Shown: positions 1-10,838 of the stretch, piece after piece
How the letters are laid out: each line of letters starts with the position of its first letter
Position numbering within the stretch: position 1 is the stretch's first letter
Origin: Burkholderia sp. GAS332
Lineage (GTDB): Bacteria; Pseudomonadota; Gammaproteobacteria; Burkholderiales; Burkholderiaceae
Assembly (NCBI GenBank): GCA_900142905.1
Contig: FSRV01000002.1
Span: 1,550,001-1,614,000, forward strand
Length of the DNA stretch: 64,000 nucleotides
Direction: 5' to 3'
Made by a program: the position numbers and the translations under genes
Notes under the pieces: generated by a model
Database searches by the model: none
What the model was told of the DNA's origin: nothing
The model's input: only the letters and a program-made list of their open reading frames with translations

Positions 1-1398
1 CTGCATGTGAATGACGCGAACGATGCCGCCGCGCTCGAAGCGGCGTTTGTCGAAGCGAAAAGCATCACGGACCGGCCGACGCTGATCGTGGTCCACAGCA
101 TTATCGGTTGGGGCGCGCCGCATAAGCAGGACACCTCCTCCGCGCATGGCGAAGCGCTCGGTGTCGAAGAGGTGGCGCTCACCAAGAAGTTCTATGGCTG
201 GCCGGAGGACAAGTTCTTCTATGTGCCGGACGGCGTGCATGAACGCTTCGCGCAGGGCATCGGCGCGCGCGGCAAGGCGGCGCGCGAGGCATGGCAGGCG
301 AAGTACGAGGCGTACAACAAACAATACCCGGAACTGTCACGCGAGTTCGCGCAGATGGAAGCGCATGAATTGCCCGCGGGCTGGGACAGCGACATCCCCA
401 CGTTCGATGCCGACCCGAAGGGGATCGCCTCGCGCGACTCATCGGGCAAGGTGCTCAATGCGATTGCCGCGCGCATTCCCTGGATGATCGGCGGCGCGGC
501 CGATCTCGCGCCGTCCACCAAGACCAATCTGAAATTCGAAGGCGCGGGCAGCTTCGAACACGACAACTATGGCGGGTGCAACCTGCACTTTGGAATTCGC
601 GAGCACGGCATGGGCGCGGCGGTGAATGGCCTCGCGTTGTCGAATATGCGGCCGTTCGGTTCGACCTTCCTGATTTTCAGCGACTACATGAAGCCGCCGA
701 TCCGCCTGTCCGCGATCATGGAAGTGCCGGCCATCTACGTGTTCACGCACGATTCGATCGGCGTCGGCGAAGATGGTCCGACCCATCAGCCGATCGAGCA
801 ACTGGCGTCGCTGCGCGGCGTGCCGGGATTGACCGTGCTGCGTCCGGGCGATGCGAACGAAGTCGCCGAGGCATGGCGCGTGGCGATGTCGCATCCGCGG
901 CGGCCGTCGTGCATTGTCGTGTCGCGTCAGGCGTTACCGACTCTGGACCGCAGCCGCTATGCGTCGGCGAGCGGCGTGGAGAAGGGCGCCTATGTGCTCG
1001 CCGATGCGCCTGACGGGCAGAAGCCCGAAGTGATTTTGCTCGCCACGGGCAGCGAACTATCGCTGTGTGTCGATGCCTACGAGAAGCTCAAGAGCGAAGG
1101 GATCGCGGCGCGGGTGGTGTCGATGCCGTCATGGGATATCTTCGAGCGCCAGGACGCGGCGTATCAGGACTCGGTGCTGCCGCCCGATGTGGAGGCGCGC
1201 GTCGCGGTCGAACAGGCGGCGGCGCTCGGTTGGGACCGCTATGTCGGGCGGCTCGGCGGGATGGTGGTGATGCATACGTTCGGCGCCTCCGCGCCGTTCG
1301 CCGACCTGAAGAAGAAGTTCGGCTTCACGGCCGAGCACGTGGTTGACGAGGCGAAGCAGCAGATTGCACGGGTGAAGGGCAAGAGCAGCAAGCCGTAG
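1..1398 (+). CDS. tkt: Transketolase, C-terminal two thirds (5' end cut by window)
   Basis: Thiamine-diphosphate enzyme of the non-oxidative pentose phosphate pathway that moves two-carbon units between sugar phosphates in the cytoplasm. The frame is open from base 1; the GTG at 7 is internal, because full transketolases are about 660-690 residues and only about 465 are present. Visible are the end of the ThDP-binding domain (IIGWGAP), the pyrimidine domain with the catalytic glutamate in GIREHGMG (around 600) and the GEDGPTHQP loop (around 770). The C-terminal domain carries LLATGSELSL. The start and the N-terminal diphosphate site lie outside the window. It shares a pathway with the 6-phosphogluconate dehydrogenase and phosphoketolase further right. 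Identity is certain; which paralogue (tktA or cbbT) is not. Confidence 0.95.
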   Translation: MHVNDANDAAALEAAFVEAKSITDRPTLIVVHSIIGWGAPHKQDTSSAHGEALGVEEVALTKKFYGWPEDKFFYVPDGVHERFAQGIGARGKAAREAWQAKYEAYNKQYPELSREFAQMEAHELPAGWDSDIPTFDADPKGIASRDSSGKVLNAIAARIPWMIGGAADLAPSTKTNLKFEGAGSFEHDNYGGCNLHFGIREHGMGAAVNGLALSNMRPFGSTFLIFSDYMKPPIRLSAIMEVPAIYVFTHDSIGVGEDGPTHQPIEQLASLRGVPGLTVLRPGDANEVAEAWRVAMSHPRRPSCIVVSRQALPTLDRSRYASASGVEKGAYVLADAPDGQKPEVILLATGSELSLCVDAYEKLKSEGIAARVVSMPSWDIFERQDAAYQDSVLPPDVEARVAVEQAAALGWDRYVGRLGGMVVMHTFGASAPFADLKKKFGFTAEHVVDEAKQQIARVKGKSSKP

Positions 1399-1426
1399 GC
1401 CGTGTGGGCAGACGTTCGCACCGCTA

Positions 1427-2527
1427 TCACGGCTGAGCGACCGTCTGCCTTGCTGCAATTCCAGCCTTGCCGGCTGTGCAGTCGAGTGTGTTGCGATAGC
1501 CGCGCGATTGCATTTCGGCGAGCCTGCTGAGCGTTCTCGACAGATCGTGTGCGCCCTCGAGTCCGCTGAGTGCCGCCTCGATCGGCTGATCGGACGCAAT
1601 GAACAGCGCGCATTTGCGATCGTAGAAGATATCGACGAGCCATATGAGCCGCTGCAGCGTATGCGAGCTGGCAAGCCACTCGGTCTGCACCTGGTCGAGA
1701 ATCAGACCGTGCCATTGCTCGGCCAGCGCCAGGTAATCAAGGTGCGAACGGCTCGCCACGCACAAGTTCTCGAAGTCCGCCCATAGCAAGGCCGCGCCCG
1801 CGGCACGTGCAGCGAGCGGCCGGCCTGCCGCGCTGACGGTGGCGGGTTCCAGCGTCTCACTGCCTTCATAGCGCACGAAAATGTGCAGGAGTGCGTCGCG
1901 GGTCGCCGCGTCGAGCGGTGCAAAAAAATGCCGCAGTGCCGCTTCCTCGGTGCCGAAACGATAATCGCGTGCGCCGTCGAAGTGAACCACGTTGAAGCAA
2001 CGTTTGATCTGTTCGATCGTCGGCAGGAAACGTTCGTGGAACTCCGGGTCGGACAGCAGGGCGTCCGGTGCGTAGTTCGAGGTCAGCACGATGCGCGTGC
2101 CGAGACCAATCGCGGTGTCGAGAAATCGGCCCATCAGGAACGCATCGGCGATATCGTGCACGTGAAATTCGTCGAAGCACAGCAGTTCCACGCCATCGAG
2201 CCATTGCCGCGACACCGACCCCAGCCGGTCGTCGCCGCGTGGCTCGCTCACCAGACGCCGGTTCATCTCGCGCAGAAACTCGTGAAAGTGCAGGCGGCGC
2301 TTGCGGCAGCTTGCCAGCTCGAACACCGTATCGACCACCAGACTTTTGCCGCGGCCGGGTAGGCCGTAGCAATAGACGCCCTGGTGCGCAAGGGCGGAGC
2401 CGGAATGCGTGCGTCGCCCGTTAGCGCCGAGCAGCGCGACCAGCGACGCGATGGCATCGCGCTGAGTGGCATCGGCAACGATGTCTCGCGCGGCGAGGGC
2501 ACTGACTACCTGAGCGTCATCGAGCAT
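1427..2527 (-). CDS. zapE: Cell division protein ZapE (AFG1-like P-loop ATPase)
   Basis: 366-residue P-loop ATPase of the AFG1/ZapE family, which in E. coli associates with the FtsZ ring at the constricting septum. Walker A is GLPGRGKS near residue 55 and Walker B is LLCFDEFHVHD near residue 115. The family's LTSNYAPDAL sensor motif follows at about residue 150. The length matches bacterial ZapE. The start at 2527 has GGAGA upstream. It lies 19 bases downstream of the hybrid kinase gene in the same direction, so it may be read from that transcript. Genomic context elsewhere usually differs, so the pairing with the kinase may be incidental. Confidence 0.9.
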   Translation of the reverse strand: MLDDAQVVSALAARDIVADATQRDAIASLVALLGANGRRTHSGSALAHQGVYCYGLPGRGKSLVVDTVFELASCRKRRLHFHEFLREMNRRLVSEPRGDDRLGSVSRQWLDGVELLCFDEFHVHDIADAFLMGRFLDTAIGLGTRIVLTSNYAPDALLSDPEFHERFLPTIEQIKRCFNVVHFDGARDYRFGTEEAALRHFFAPLDAATRDALLHIFVRYEGSETLEPATVSAAGRPLAARAAGAALLWADFENLCVASRSHLDYLALAEQWHGLILDQVQTEWLASSHTLQRLIWLVDIFYDRKCALFIASDQPIEAALSGLEGAHDLSRTLSRLAEMQSRGYRNTLDCTAGKAGIAARQTVAQP

Positions 2528-2546
2528 AGGCTGAAGTCTCCGTCTG

Positions 2547-4868
2547 TCACAGGCTCAATACGCGCTGCAATTCCCGCGGATCGACCGGCTTGGTGAAATG
2601 ATGGTCGAAGCCGGCCTCTTCGGCGGTCTGCTTGTCCTGCTGCTGACCCCAACCGGTGACGGCGATCAGCAGAATCCCGGCGTCGCGATAATCCTGCCGA
2701 ATGCGCCGCGCCACTTCATAGCCGTTCAGGAGCGGCAAACCGATATCGAGAATCACCGCTTGCGGCGCGAATTCGCCGATCAGTTGCAATCCGGCGATGC
2801 CGTCGCCGGCCGTGCGTACCTCGTGGCCTTCGAGTTCGAGCACCATGGCGAGGCTATCGGCGGCGTCCGTATTGTCGTCGACGATCACGACGCGCAAGCC
2901 CGCCGTGTGCGGCACTTCGGAGGGAGCACTATGCGACGGCTCCGGGGTCGCTTTCGATAGCGGCAGACGGATCACGAACTCGCTGCCACTCCCCGCACCT
3001 CTGCTAAACGCGGCGACGGTGCCGCCGTGAAGTTCGGCGAGGCCGCGCACCAAAGCGAGACCGATGCCGAGCCCGCCTTGCGAGCGCTCCAGCGCCGGGG
3101 CGAGTTGGGAGAACATTTCGAACACGCTGTTCAGATGCTCGCTCGGAATACCGATGCCGGAATCGCGCACGACGATCACGGCTTCATCGCCTTCGCGCTC
3201 CGCAGCGAGCGAAATGCTGCCGCCGGGCGGTGTGTACTTGGCGGCGTTGTTCAGCAGGTTCAGGATCATCTGCGACAGGCGCGTGGGATCGGCGTCGAGG
3301 TAGAGCGGCTCGCGTGGCAAGGTCACGCTCAGATGATGCGCCGACGCCTGCACGGTGGGCCGCGCGGCTTCCATGGCGGCTTGCATCGCTTGCGCGAGTT
3401 CGAGCCGCTGCTTGCGCAATTCGAGCTTGCCCTGTGTGATGCGCGACACTTCCAGCAGGTCGTCGACCAGATGCGTCATGTGTTGCAATTGCCGGTCGAA
3501 CACGTCACGAGACCAGCTCAGTTGCGGGTCGGCGAAATCCTTCAGACGCAGGATTTCGAGCACATTGCGCATCGGCGCGAGCGGGTTGCGCAACTCATGC
3601 GCGAGCGTGGCGAGAAATTCGTCCTTGCGGCGATCGGCCTTTGAGAGTTCCAGATTCAGACGCTGCAATTGCTGTTCGGCACGCCTGCGCCCGGTGATGT
3701 CGCGGCTCACGCTCACCGCGCCGTAGATGTCGCCGCGGGCGTTCGCCAGCGGTTTGACCACCGTTTCACAGACCCCGCGCGTGCCGTCGCGCCGCACGAA
3801 AGTCAGTTCGCTGCGCCAGGTGCCGGCGTGGGCGAGGGCAGCGAGCGCTTCCCGGCGGATGCGTAACGCATCTTCCGGTGGATGGAACATCGCGATCGGC
3901 TTGCCCAGAATTTCACGCCGGCGATAACCCAGCATGCGCTCGCCCCCGGCGTTGAAATCGGTGATGTTGCCTCTCAGGTCCGTGATGACGATCGCGTCGC
4001 TCAGGTGCTCAAAAATCGCCGCCTGGCGCAGCAGCACGGTCTGGGCGTCCTTGCGTTCGGTGATGTCGATACCGAGGCCGTAGATCGTCAGCGGCGCACC
4101 GCGGCGGTCGTAGGTGGCGCGGCCGCGGCCTTCCATCCAGCACCAGTCGCCGCTTGCATGCAGGAAGCGGAATTCGGCGACGTAGTCGTCACCGCTTGCC
4201 ACTGCATGGTCGACCGCCTCGTTGAGCGCAATCAGGTCGCCGGGATGAATCAGTTCGAAAAATCCGCCAGGCATTGTTGCGAAACGTCCCTCGGCGTAGC
4301 CCGCGAGCGCCTCCAGTTCGCGGCTCCACCAGAATTTGTCTGAGTTCGGCTCGTGCGACCACGCACCCATGCGTGCCCCGCGCATGGCGAGGCTCAGCAC
4401 GTCACGGCTTTCCTGCAACTCTTTCTGCGCGAGTTGATGGGCGGCGAGAGAGGCTTCTGCGTTGCGGCGCGCAAGCAGCAACTCCTGCTCGTACTTGTGA
4501 CGATCCGCGACGATCAGCACCGCCACTTCGACGCAACTGCTCTCGCCGTGACTGCGACGCACGGCGTTGAGCAGCATCGGCACCGTGTGGCCGTCCCGAT
4601 GCATCATGTTCAGCTTGACTTCGGCCACCGAACCCTGCATTTGCAGCAGCGGCGACCAATGCGTCTGATAAAACACCTTGCCGCCGGCGGTCAGCAGATC
4701 CTGCATAGGCTTCGCCTCCTCGAGCTCAGCCGCGCTATAGCCGAGCCAGCCGCAGAAGGTGGCATTCACGCGCAGGATCCGGCCGTCGGGGGCCGTCACG
4801 AGCAAGCCGCAGGCGGCGTGCTCGTACAAGGCATCGGAGGACGGCAACGGACGGTGCGTGTTCTGCAT
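2547..4868 (-). CDS. PAS-domain hybrid histidine kinase with C-terminal receiver
   Basis: 773-residue cytoplasmic hybrid sensor kinase with no membrane segment. Order: PAS (about residues 10-125), a PAS_3-like domain (about 155-275), a third PAS (about 280-395), a HisKA dimerisation helix with phospho-acceptor His in LAHELRNPL (about 425), an HATPase_c domain with GIGLALV, and a receiver with Asp in VILDIGLP and Lys in FTKP near the end. The internal receiver suggests a phosphorelay. It starts 4 bases after the stop of the RsbQ-like hydrolase gene, so the two are almost certainly cotranscribed. In Bacillus, RsbQ activates the PAS domain of the phosphatase RsbP. Here a PAS kinase may take RsbP's place (inference). 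Confidence 0.9.
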   Translation of the reverse strand: MQNTHRPLPSSDALYEHAACGLLVTAPDGRILRVNATFCGWLGYSAAELEEAKPMQDLLTAGGKVFYQTHWSPLLQMQGSVAEVKLNMMHRDGHTVPMLLNAVRRSHGESSCVEVAVLIVADRHKYEQELLLARRNAEASLAAHQLAQKELQESRDVLSLAMRGARMGAWSHEPNSDKFWWSRELEALAGYAEGRFATMPGGFFELIHPGDLIALNEAVDHAVASGDDYVAEFRFLHASGDWCWMEGRGRATYDRRGAPLTIYGLGIDITERKDAQTVLLRQAAIFEHLSDAIVITDLRGNITDFNAGGERMLGYRRREILGKPIAMFHPPEDALRIRREALAALAHAGTWRSELTFVRRDGTRGVCETVVKPLANARGDIYGAVSVSRDITGRRRAEQQLQRLNLELSKADRRKDEFLATLAHELRNPLAPMRNVLEILRLKDFADPQLSWSRDVFDRQLQHMTHLVDDLLEVSRITQGKLELRKQRLELAQAMQAAMEAARPTVQASAHHLSVTLPREPLYLDADPTRLSQMILNLLNNAAKYTPPGGSISLAAEREGDEAVIVVRDSGIGIPSEHLNSVFEMFSQLAPALERSQGGLGIGLALVRGLAELHGGTVAAFSRGAGSGSEFVIRLPLSKATPEPSHSAPSEVPHTAGLRVVIVDDNTDAADSLAMVLELEGHEVRTAGDGIAGLQLIGEFAPQAVILDIGLPLLNGYEVARRIRQDYRDAGILLIAVTGWGQQQDKQTAEEAGFDHHFTKPVDPRELQRVLSL

Positions 4869-4872
4869 CGTC

Positions 4873-5679
4873 TTATAGGCTGAGCGGCTCGAGAAAGGCG
4901 CACATGGCCGCGGCGCTCGCGCTGGGCGAGCTCAGATGCGGACAATGCCCGACGTTCTCGATAATGTGCAGCGAGCTGGCGGGCATCATCCGTTGCATGT
5001 ACTCGCCGACTGCGATAGGCGCGATGATGTCGTCGCTGCATTGCAGGATCAGCGTGGGCGTGGTGGCGCGCGGCAATAGGGCGCGGTGATCGGAGAGAAA
5101 CGTCACGCGCGCGAATTGCGCCGCGATCTCCGGATCGGTGCGGCAGAAGCTATTGGTCAGTTCGATACCGAGTGCGGGCTGCTCCGGCGCGCCCATGATG
5201 ACCGGCGCCATGGTGCTCGACCAGCCGAGGTAGTTGCTTTCGAGTGTGCGCAGCAGGTCGTCGATATCCTCGCGCGTGAATCCGCCGATATAGTCGCCGT
5301 CATTCACGTAGCACGGCGAAGGGCCCACCATGATTTGCGCGGCAAAGAGGCCCGGCGACTTGAGGCTGGCGATCAAGCCGATCATGGCGCTCACGGAATG
5401 GCCCACGAACACGACCGGCCCATCGGCCGCCACTTCTCTGACGATCTCGATCAGGTCCGCGGCATAGCCATGCAGGGAGTCGTATTTGTCGAAGTCGTAA
5501 GCGGACAGGTCCGAGGACCCGCTACCCACATGGTCGAACAACACGGTTTTGTATTCGCTGTGAAACAATGGCACGAGGTAACGCCACATGCTCTGATCGC
5601 AGCCGAAACCGTGCGCCAGCACCATGGTCCGCTTGCCGTTACCGGAAATTTTTACGTTGTTGCGCGTGCTGATGCTCAT
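4873..5679 (-). CDS. RsbQ/KAI2-like alpha/beta hydrolase, putative PAS-kinase partner
   Basis: 268-residue alpha/beta hydrolase of the RsbQ family, related to the plant receptors KAI2 and D14. The oxyanion region is AHGFGCDQSMW. The nucleophile Ser lies in GHSVSAMIG (about residue 96), the acid Asp in CSDDIIAP (about 218) and the His in VGHCPHLS (about 247). RsbQ proteins bind or hydrolyse a small hydrophobic molecule and signal to a PAS-domain partner; the ligand is unknown. AGGA lies upstream of the ATG at 5679. The gene directly precedes the PAS hybrid kinase with a 4-base gap. Function as a sensor rather than a metabolic esterase is inferred from family and context. Confidence 0.85.
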   Translation of the reverse strand: MSISTRNNVKISGNGKRTMVLAHGFGCDQSMWRYLVPLFHSEYKTVLFDHVGSGSSDLSAYDFDKYDSLHGYAADLIEIVREVAADGPVVFVGHSVSAMIGLIASLKSPGLFAAQIMVGPSPCYVNDGDYIGGFTREDIDDLLRTLESNYLGWSSTMAPVIMGAPEQPALGIELTNSFCRTDPEIAAQFARVTFLSDHRALLPRATTPTLILQCSDDIIAPIAVGEYMQRMMPASSLHIIENVGHCPHLSSPSASAAAMCAFLEPLSL

Positions 5680-5804
5680 CGTCGAGTCCTGTGGCCTGGC
5701 GGATAAGCGGCGAATGCGCCAGCCCCGGCATGGATGGGAATGTTACCGCAGTCTTGCCGCCTGGTCGGGGCTCCGTGCTGGGATGCCCGCATGGGGCGAA
5801 GGGC

Positions 5805-6707
5805 TCAGGCCGTTTTGATATCCTGCTGCGGCGCCCCAGTCGGCTCGAGTCCGAATCGTTCGTATTGCGAAATCACCTGTGCGCCGAACAGAAGCAAGGT
5901 AGCGAGCCACTCGAGGCTGAACAGGATCACAATCGCCATAGTGAGCGATCCATACACCACGCTAACCTGCGATAGCGTTGCAAAATACCAGACCAGCACG
6001 TGCCGCGTAATTTCCCACAGCACGGCGGCAACAATCCCGCCGAACAGCGCATGTTTGAGGGACGGCCGCCCGACCGGCATGACCATGTATATCGATGTCA
6101 ACACAAAAACCTCGCCGGCAAGGCCGAGCAGATACAACACGACGCGCGACAATCCCTGCAATGAAACATGCAGGCCGAACAGCTGGAGACCCTCGGCCCC
6201 GACGGCCTCCAGCCCGCTCGATACGAACGTTACAATCAATAATCCAACGCCGAGAAAAAGGATGTAGCAATAGGGCAGCAGCGCGGAGAGCAAAAAGTGC
6301 CGCCGCCGCACCACCACCCGGTGGACGAAAATCAGCGACATGGCGTTCTCGAGCACCGTGAAGGCGAGCGAGCTGAAAAAGATCATCGTCAGCAACAGAA
6401 CCCAGCCGATCACCGCGCGATGTGCCAGAAAATTGGCGAGCTCGTGTACCAGCGCAGTCGATTGTCCGGGGACCAGCCATTGCAATAGATGCCCCAGTGC
6501 GGCCAGCAGAACGTGCTGCGGCACGAGTCGTGACAGCACAATCACAATCAGAATCATGAGCGGCACAATCGACAATAACGCGTAATACGCTACCGCCCCC
6601 GCGAGCAGCAAACCCTGGTTCGCGCGAAAGGCTTTCAACGTCTGCAGGAAGAATCTGCCGGGATGTTTCGCGACATACAGTGCGTGTTCGTCGATGAAAG
6701 TGTGCAT
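5805..6707 (-). CDS. YihY/BrkB-family inner membrane protein
   Basis: 300-residue polytopic membrane protein of the YihY family, once misnamed ribonuclease BN. About six hydrophobic segments are visible, including VAYYALLSIVPLMILIVIVL near residue 40 with the family's AYYALLSIVP signature. A charged C-terminal tail follows. Molecular function is not established for the family. The gene stands alone: the hydrolase start is 126 bases downstream, and more than 600 bases upstream hold no gene. Confidence 0.88.
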   Translation of the reverse strand: MHTFIDEHALYVAKHPGRFFLQTLKAFRANQGLLLAGAVAYYALLSIVPLMILIVIVLSRLVPQHVLLAALGHLLQWLVPGQSTALVHELANFLAHRAVIGWVLLLTMIFFSSLAFTVLENAMSLIFVHRVVVRRRHFLLSALLPYCYILFLGVGLLIVTFVSSGLEAVGAEGLQLFGLHVSLQGLSRVVLYLLGLAGEVFVLTSIYMVMPVGRPSLKHALFGGIVAAVLWEITRHVLVWYFATLSQVSVVYGSLTMAIVILFSLEWLATLLLFGAQVISQYERFGLEPTGAPQQDIKTA

Positions 6708-7321
6708 GGTGCCTCACGCCGCGCGTTGTCGGGGCTACCGGAAAGGCAGCCAGTTTTAGCGCTTACCGTGTACTTCAAGCAAGAACGCAGCCATCCCGTG
6801 ATGGCAATCGATCAAACAGACCGTTACAACGCGACGGCTTCGAGGGCATTCGTTGGGGATAACCCGCAGACAGGATTCCTTAACGCAATGCCGCCTTGCC
6901 GACAAATTTCGCGTTGGCCTTCAGCTGAAGTTTGAGTGTTTTCCCCAAGTCGCTGCGACTATGTTCGCCCGTATACAACGGGCTGACGAGGTCGAGGTGA
7001 ACACGAAGCTATGCGCAATGCACGTGGCAAGGGCGGCATGCACGACGGAAGTGCGTTTCATCCGTATTTCGACGCAACATCCCGTGTTTGCGCACGATGT
7101 ATCGGGGTGAGTCAAGAGAGCATAAATCAGGAAGCGGCGCTCCGCCCAGTGAGCTATCGTGATGGGTAACGCACGTGTGGCGGCGCGCCGGGCCCAGCGT
7201 GGCGAAAATCGACGCGAACGCCTCGCGAGCGATAAGCGCTCGCTGCACGGTGGGAGCGAATCTTGCACTCATGTTGCTCGGTGCCCAGAAACGGCGCCAG
7301 GAAGAACCCAGGGAGAATACG
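6708..7321. other. Intergenic region without a recognisable gene
   Basis: About 610 bases between the divergent yihY-like and response-regulator genes. Open frames here lack credible starts, ribosome sites or family motifs. It presumably holds both promoters, but no clear -35/-10 pair, riboswitch or RNA gene was recognised. Confidence 0.5.
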
Positions 7322-7780
7322 GTGACGTTCGACGACAGAATGGACGAGAACGACGACGTCGTGGTCTGGCGGCCTATTCAGTATGCGATGGCATCAAACC
7401 GTCGCGTGCTCGTGGTCGACGATTACCTGGAAGCGGCCGAAGCGTTGCAGATGCTCCTGAATGCCGATGGCTTCGAGTGCCGCGCGCTGGAAGATCCGTT
7501 CGCCGTGTGCGGCATGGCCTGTGAATGGCAGCCGTTTGCCGTTGTGCTCGACATCAAGATGCCCGGCCTCGATGGGCTTGAGCTGGCTCGCCGCCTGCGT
7601 GCCGACCCGTTGACTTCGGACATGCTGCTCGTAGCCTGTACGGCTTTTGCTTCGCGCGAAGACCGGGCGCGCGCCAAGGCCGCTGGTTTCGACGCGCATT
7701 GTGCCAAGCCCCTGACGCCGGAGCGCATCCTGCGGGTGCTTGAGTCGGCCGCCGCGCTGCACGCGATCGGGCCGCCGTAA
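7322..7780 (+). CDS. Single-domain response regulator
   Basis: About 152 residues containing one receiver domain and no output domain. Acidic residues lie in VLVVDDY, the phospho-acceptor Asp in VVLDIKMPG, the conserved Thr in ACTAF and the Lys in CAKPL. GTG at 7322 is preferred to the in-frame ATG at 7340 because GGGAGAA sits about five bases before the GTG. Such regulators act as phosphorelay intermediates or by protein contact. The domain resembles the receivers at the ends of the two hybrid kinases in this window, so it could take part in the same relay (inference). Confidence 0.85.
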   Translation: MTFDDRMDENDDVVVWRPIQYAMASNRRVLVVDDYLEAAEALQMLLNADGFECRALEDPFAVCGMACEWQPFAVVLDIKMPGLDGLELARRLRADPLTSDMLLVACTAFASREDRARAKAAGFDAHCAKPLTPERILRVLESAAALHAIGPP

Positions 7781-8269
7781 AGACGGCGTGGTGGTTGAAA
7801 AGCGGTTGAAAAGCTCGAGACAATTTAAAAAGATGTTTAGTGACGTTTTCCCGTAGTTGTAGCCAGTCAAGGCCAGCGATCGGATGCGTACGACTCGCAA
7901 CGGCGCGCGCTTAAGCAAAAACCCTTAGCACAAAGCGCATCATCCGCGTCGTGTCGCCACAACACCCGCCGTACGCAATTCATCAATTCGCTGAGATAGG
8001 CTTTCCGACTAGCCGGTTCAGCAGATGCTTCCTTAGCCCGCGTCATTCGTGTCTTCATTCATCTCGACGGCGAACGTGTCGCGCGCAGTGTTTGCACGCG
8101 GTGTTCGTGCGTTTCTCCATGATTGCCTGAGCGGCGCCCCGGCCATAGGGGGTGTTGCAGGCCGCGAGCGTGCTACGAGCGCAACGGCCGGGTCTGGAAT
8201 TTGCTGAACCGGCAAGCTTGCGCACTTGAAACAGCCGCGCCAGCGTCCTCAGCTTCCACAGGAATCCCT
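7781..8269. other. Intergenic region upstream of glgX
   Basis: About 490 bases without a supported gene. A short A/T-rich stretch (about 7795-7850) follows the response regulator stop. A 63-codon minus-strand frame (7867-8058) has no motif or convincing ribosome site. The glgX promoter should lie here, but no convincing hexamers were identified. Confidence 0.45.
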
Positions 8270-10486
<2,217 letters not shown>

Positions 10487-10626
10487 CGCTCTTAGGGCAT
10501 CGCGCAAACGCTAGCTGCCAGGTATAGCGCTTGCTCGATTCCGGATAGCTGCGCGGCCGTCACGCTTGCTCGACGGATGCGCGGCGCAGTTAGCGGTCTT
10601 CGTCAAGTCCAACCGAGGGTGATCAA

Positions 10627-10815
10627 ATGGAACAGGAATACATGTCTCGAGAAGAACAGATTCGCACGCGCGCTTACTACCTTTGGGAGCAGGCGGACGA
10701 TCCGAAGGGCACGCCTGACGAGTATTGGGAGCAGGCGCGCGATGAGATCGAGAAGGAAGCGCCGCCGACAGAAAGCGGCCCGGTGGCTGGTAAGCGCGAC
10801 CCGGCCGGAACCTGA
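10627..10815 (+). CDS. DUF2934 small protein
   Basis: 62-residue hydrophilic protein. The N-terminal half has the DUF2934 pattern: an IRTRAYYLWE helix followed by a P-D-EYW-A sequence. GAGGG lies upstream of the ATG. Members are common in proteobacteria next to glycogen and trehalose genes and have no established function. It sits 140 bases after glgX in the same direction and just before the AI-2E-family gene. Confidence 0.8.
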   Translation: MEQEYMSREEQIRTRAYYLWEQADDPKGTPDEYWEQARDEIEKEAPPTESGPVAGKRDPAGT

Positions 10816-10838
10816 GCGGAGCTGGACAGACCTGCAGA

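Noticed and set aside
7867..8058. Minus-strand 63-codon frame upstream of glgX
   Set aside because: No motif, weak ribosome site and unremarkable composition; not enough to call a gene.
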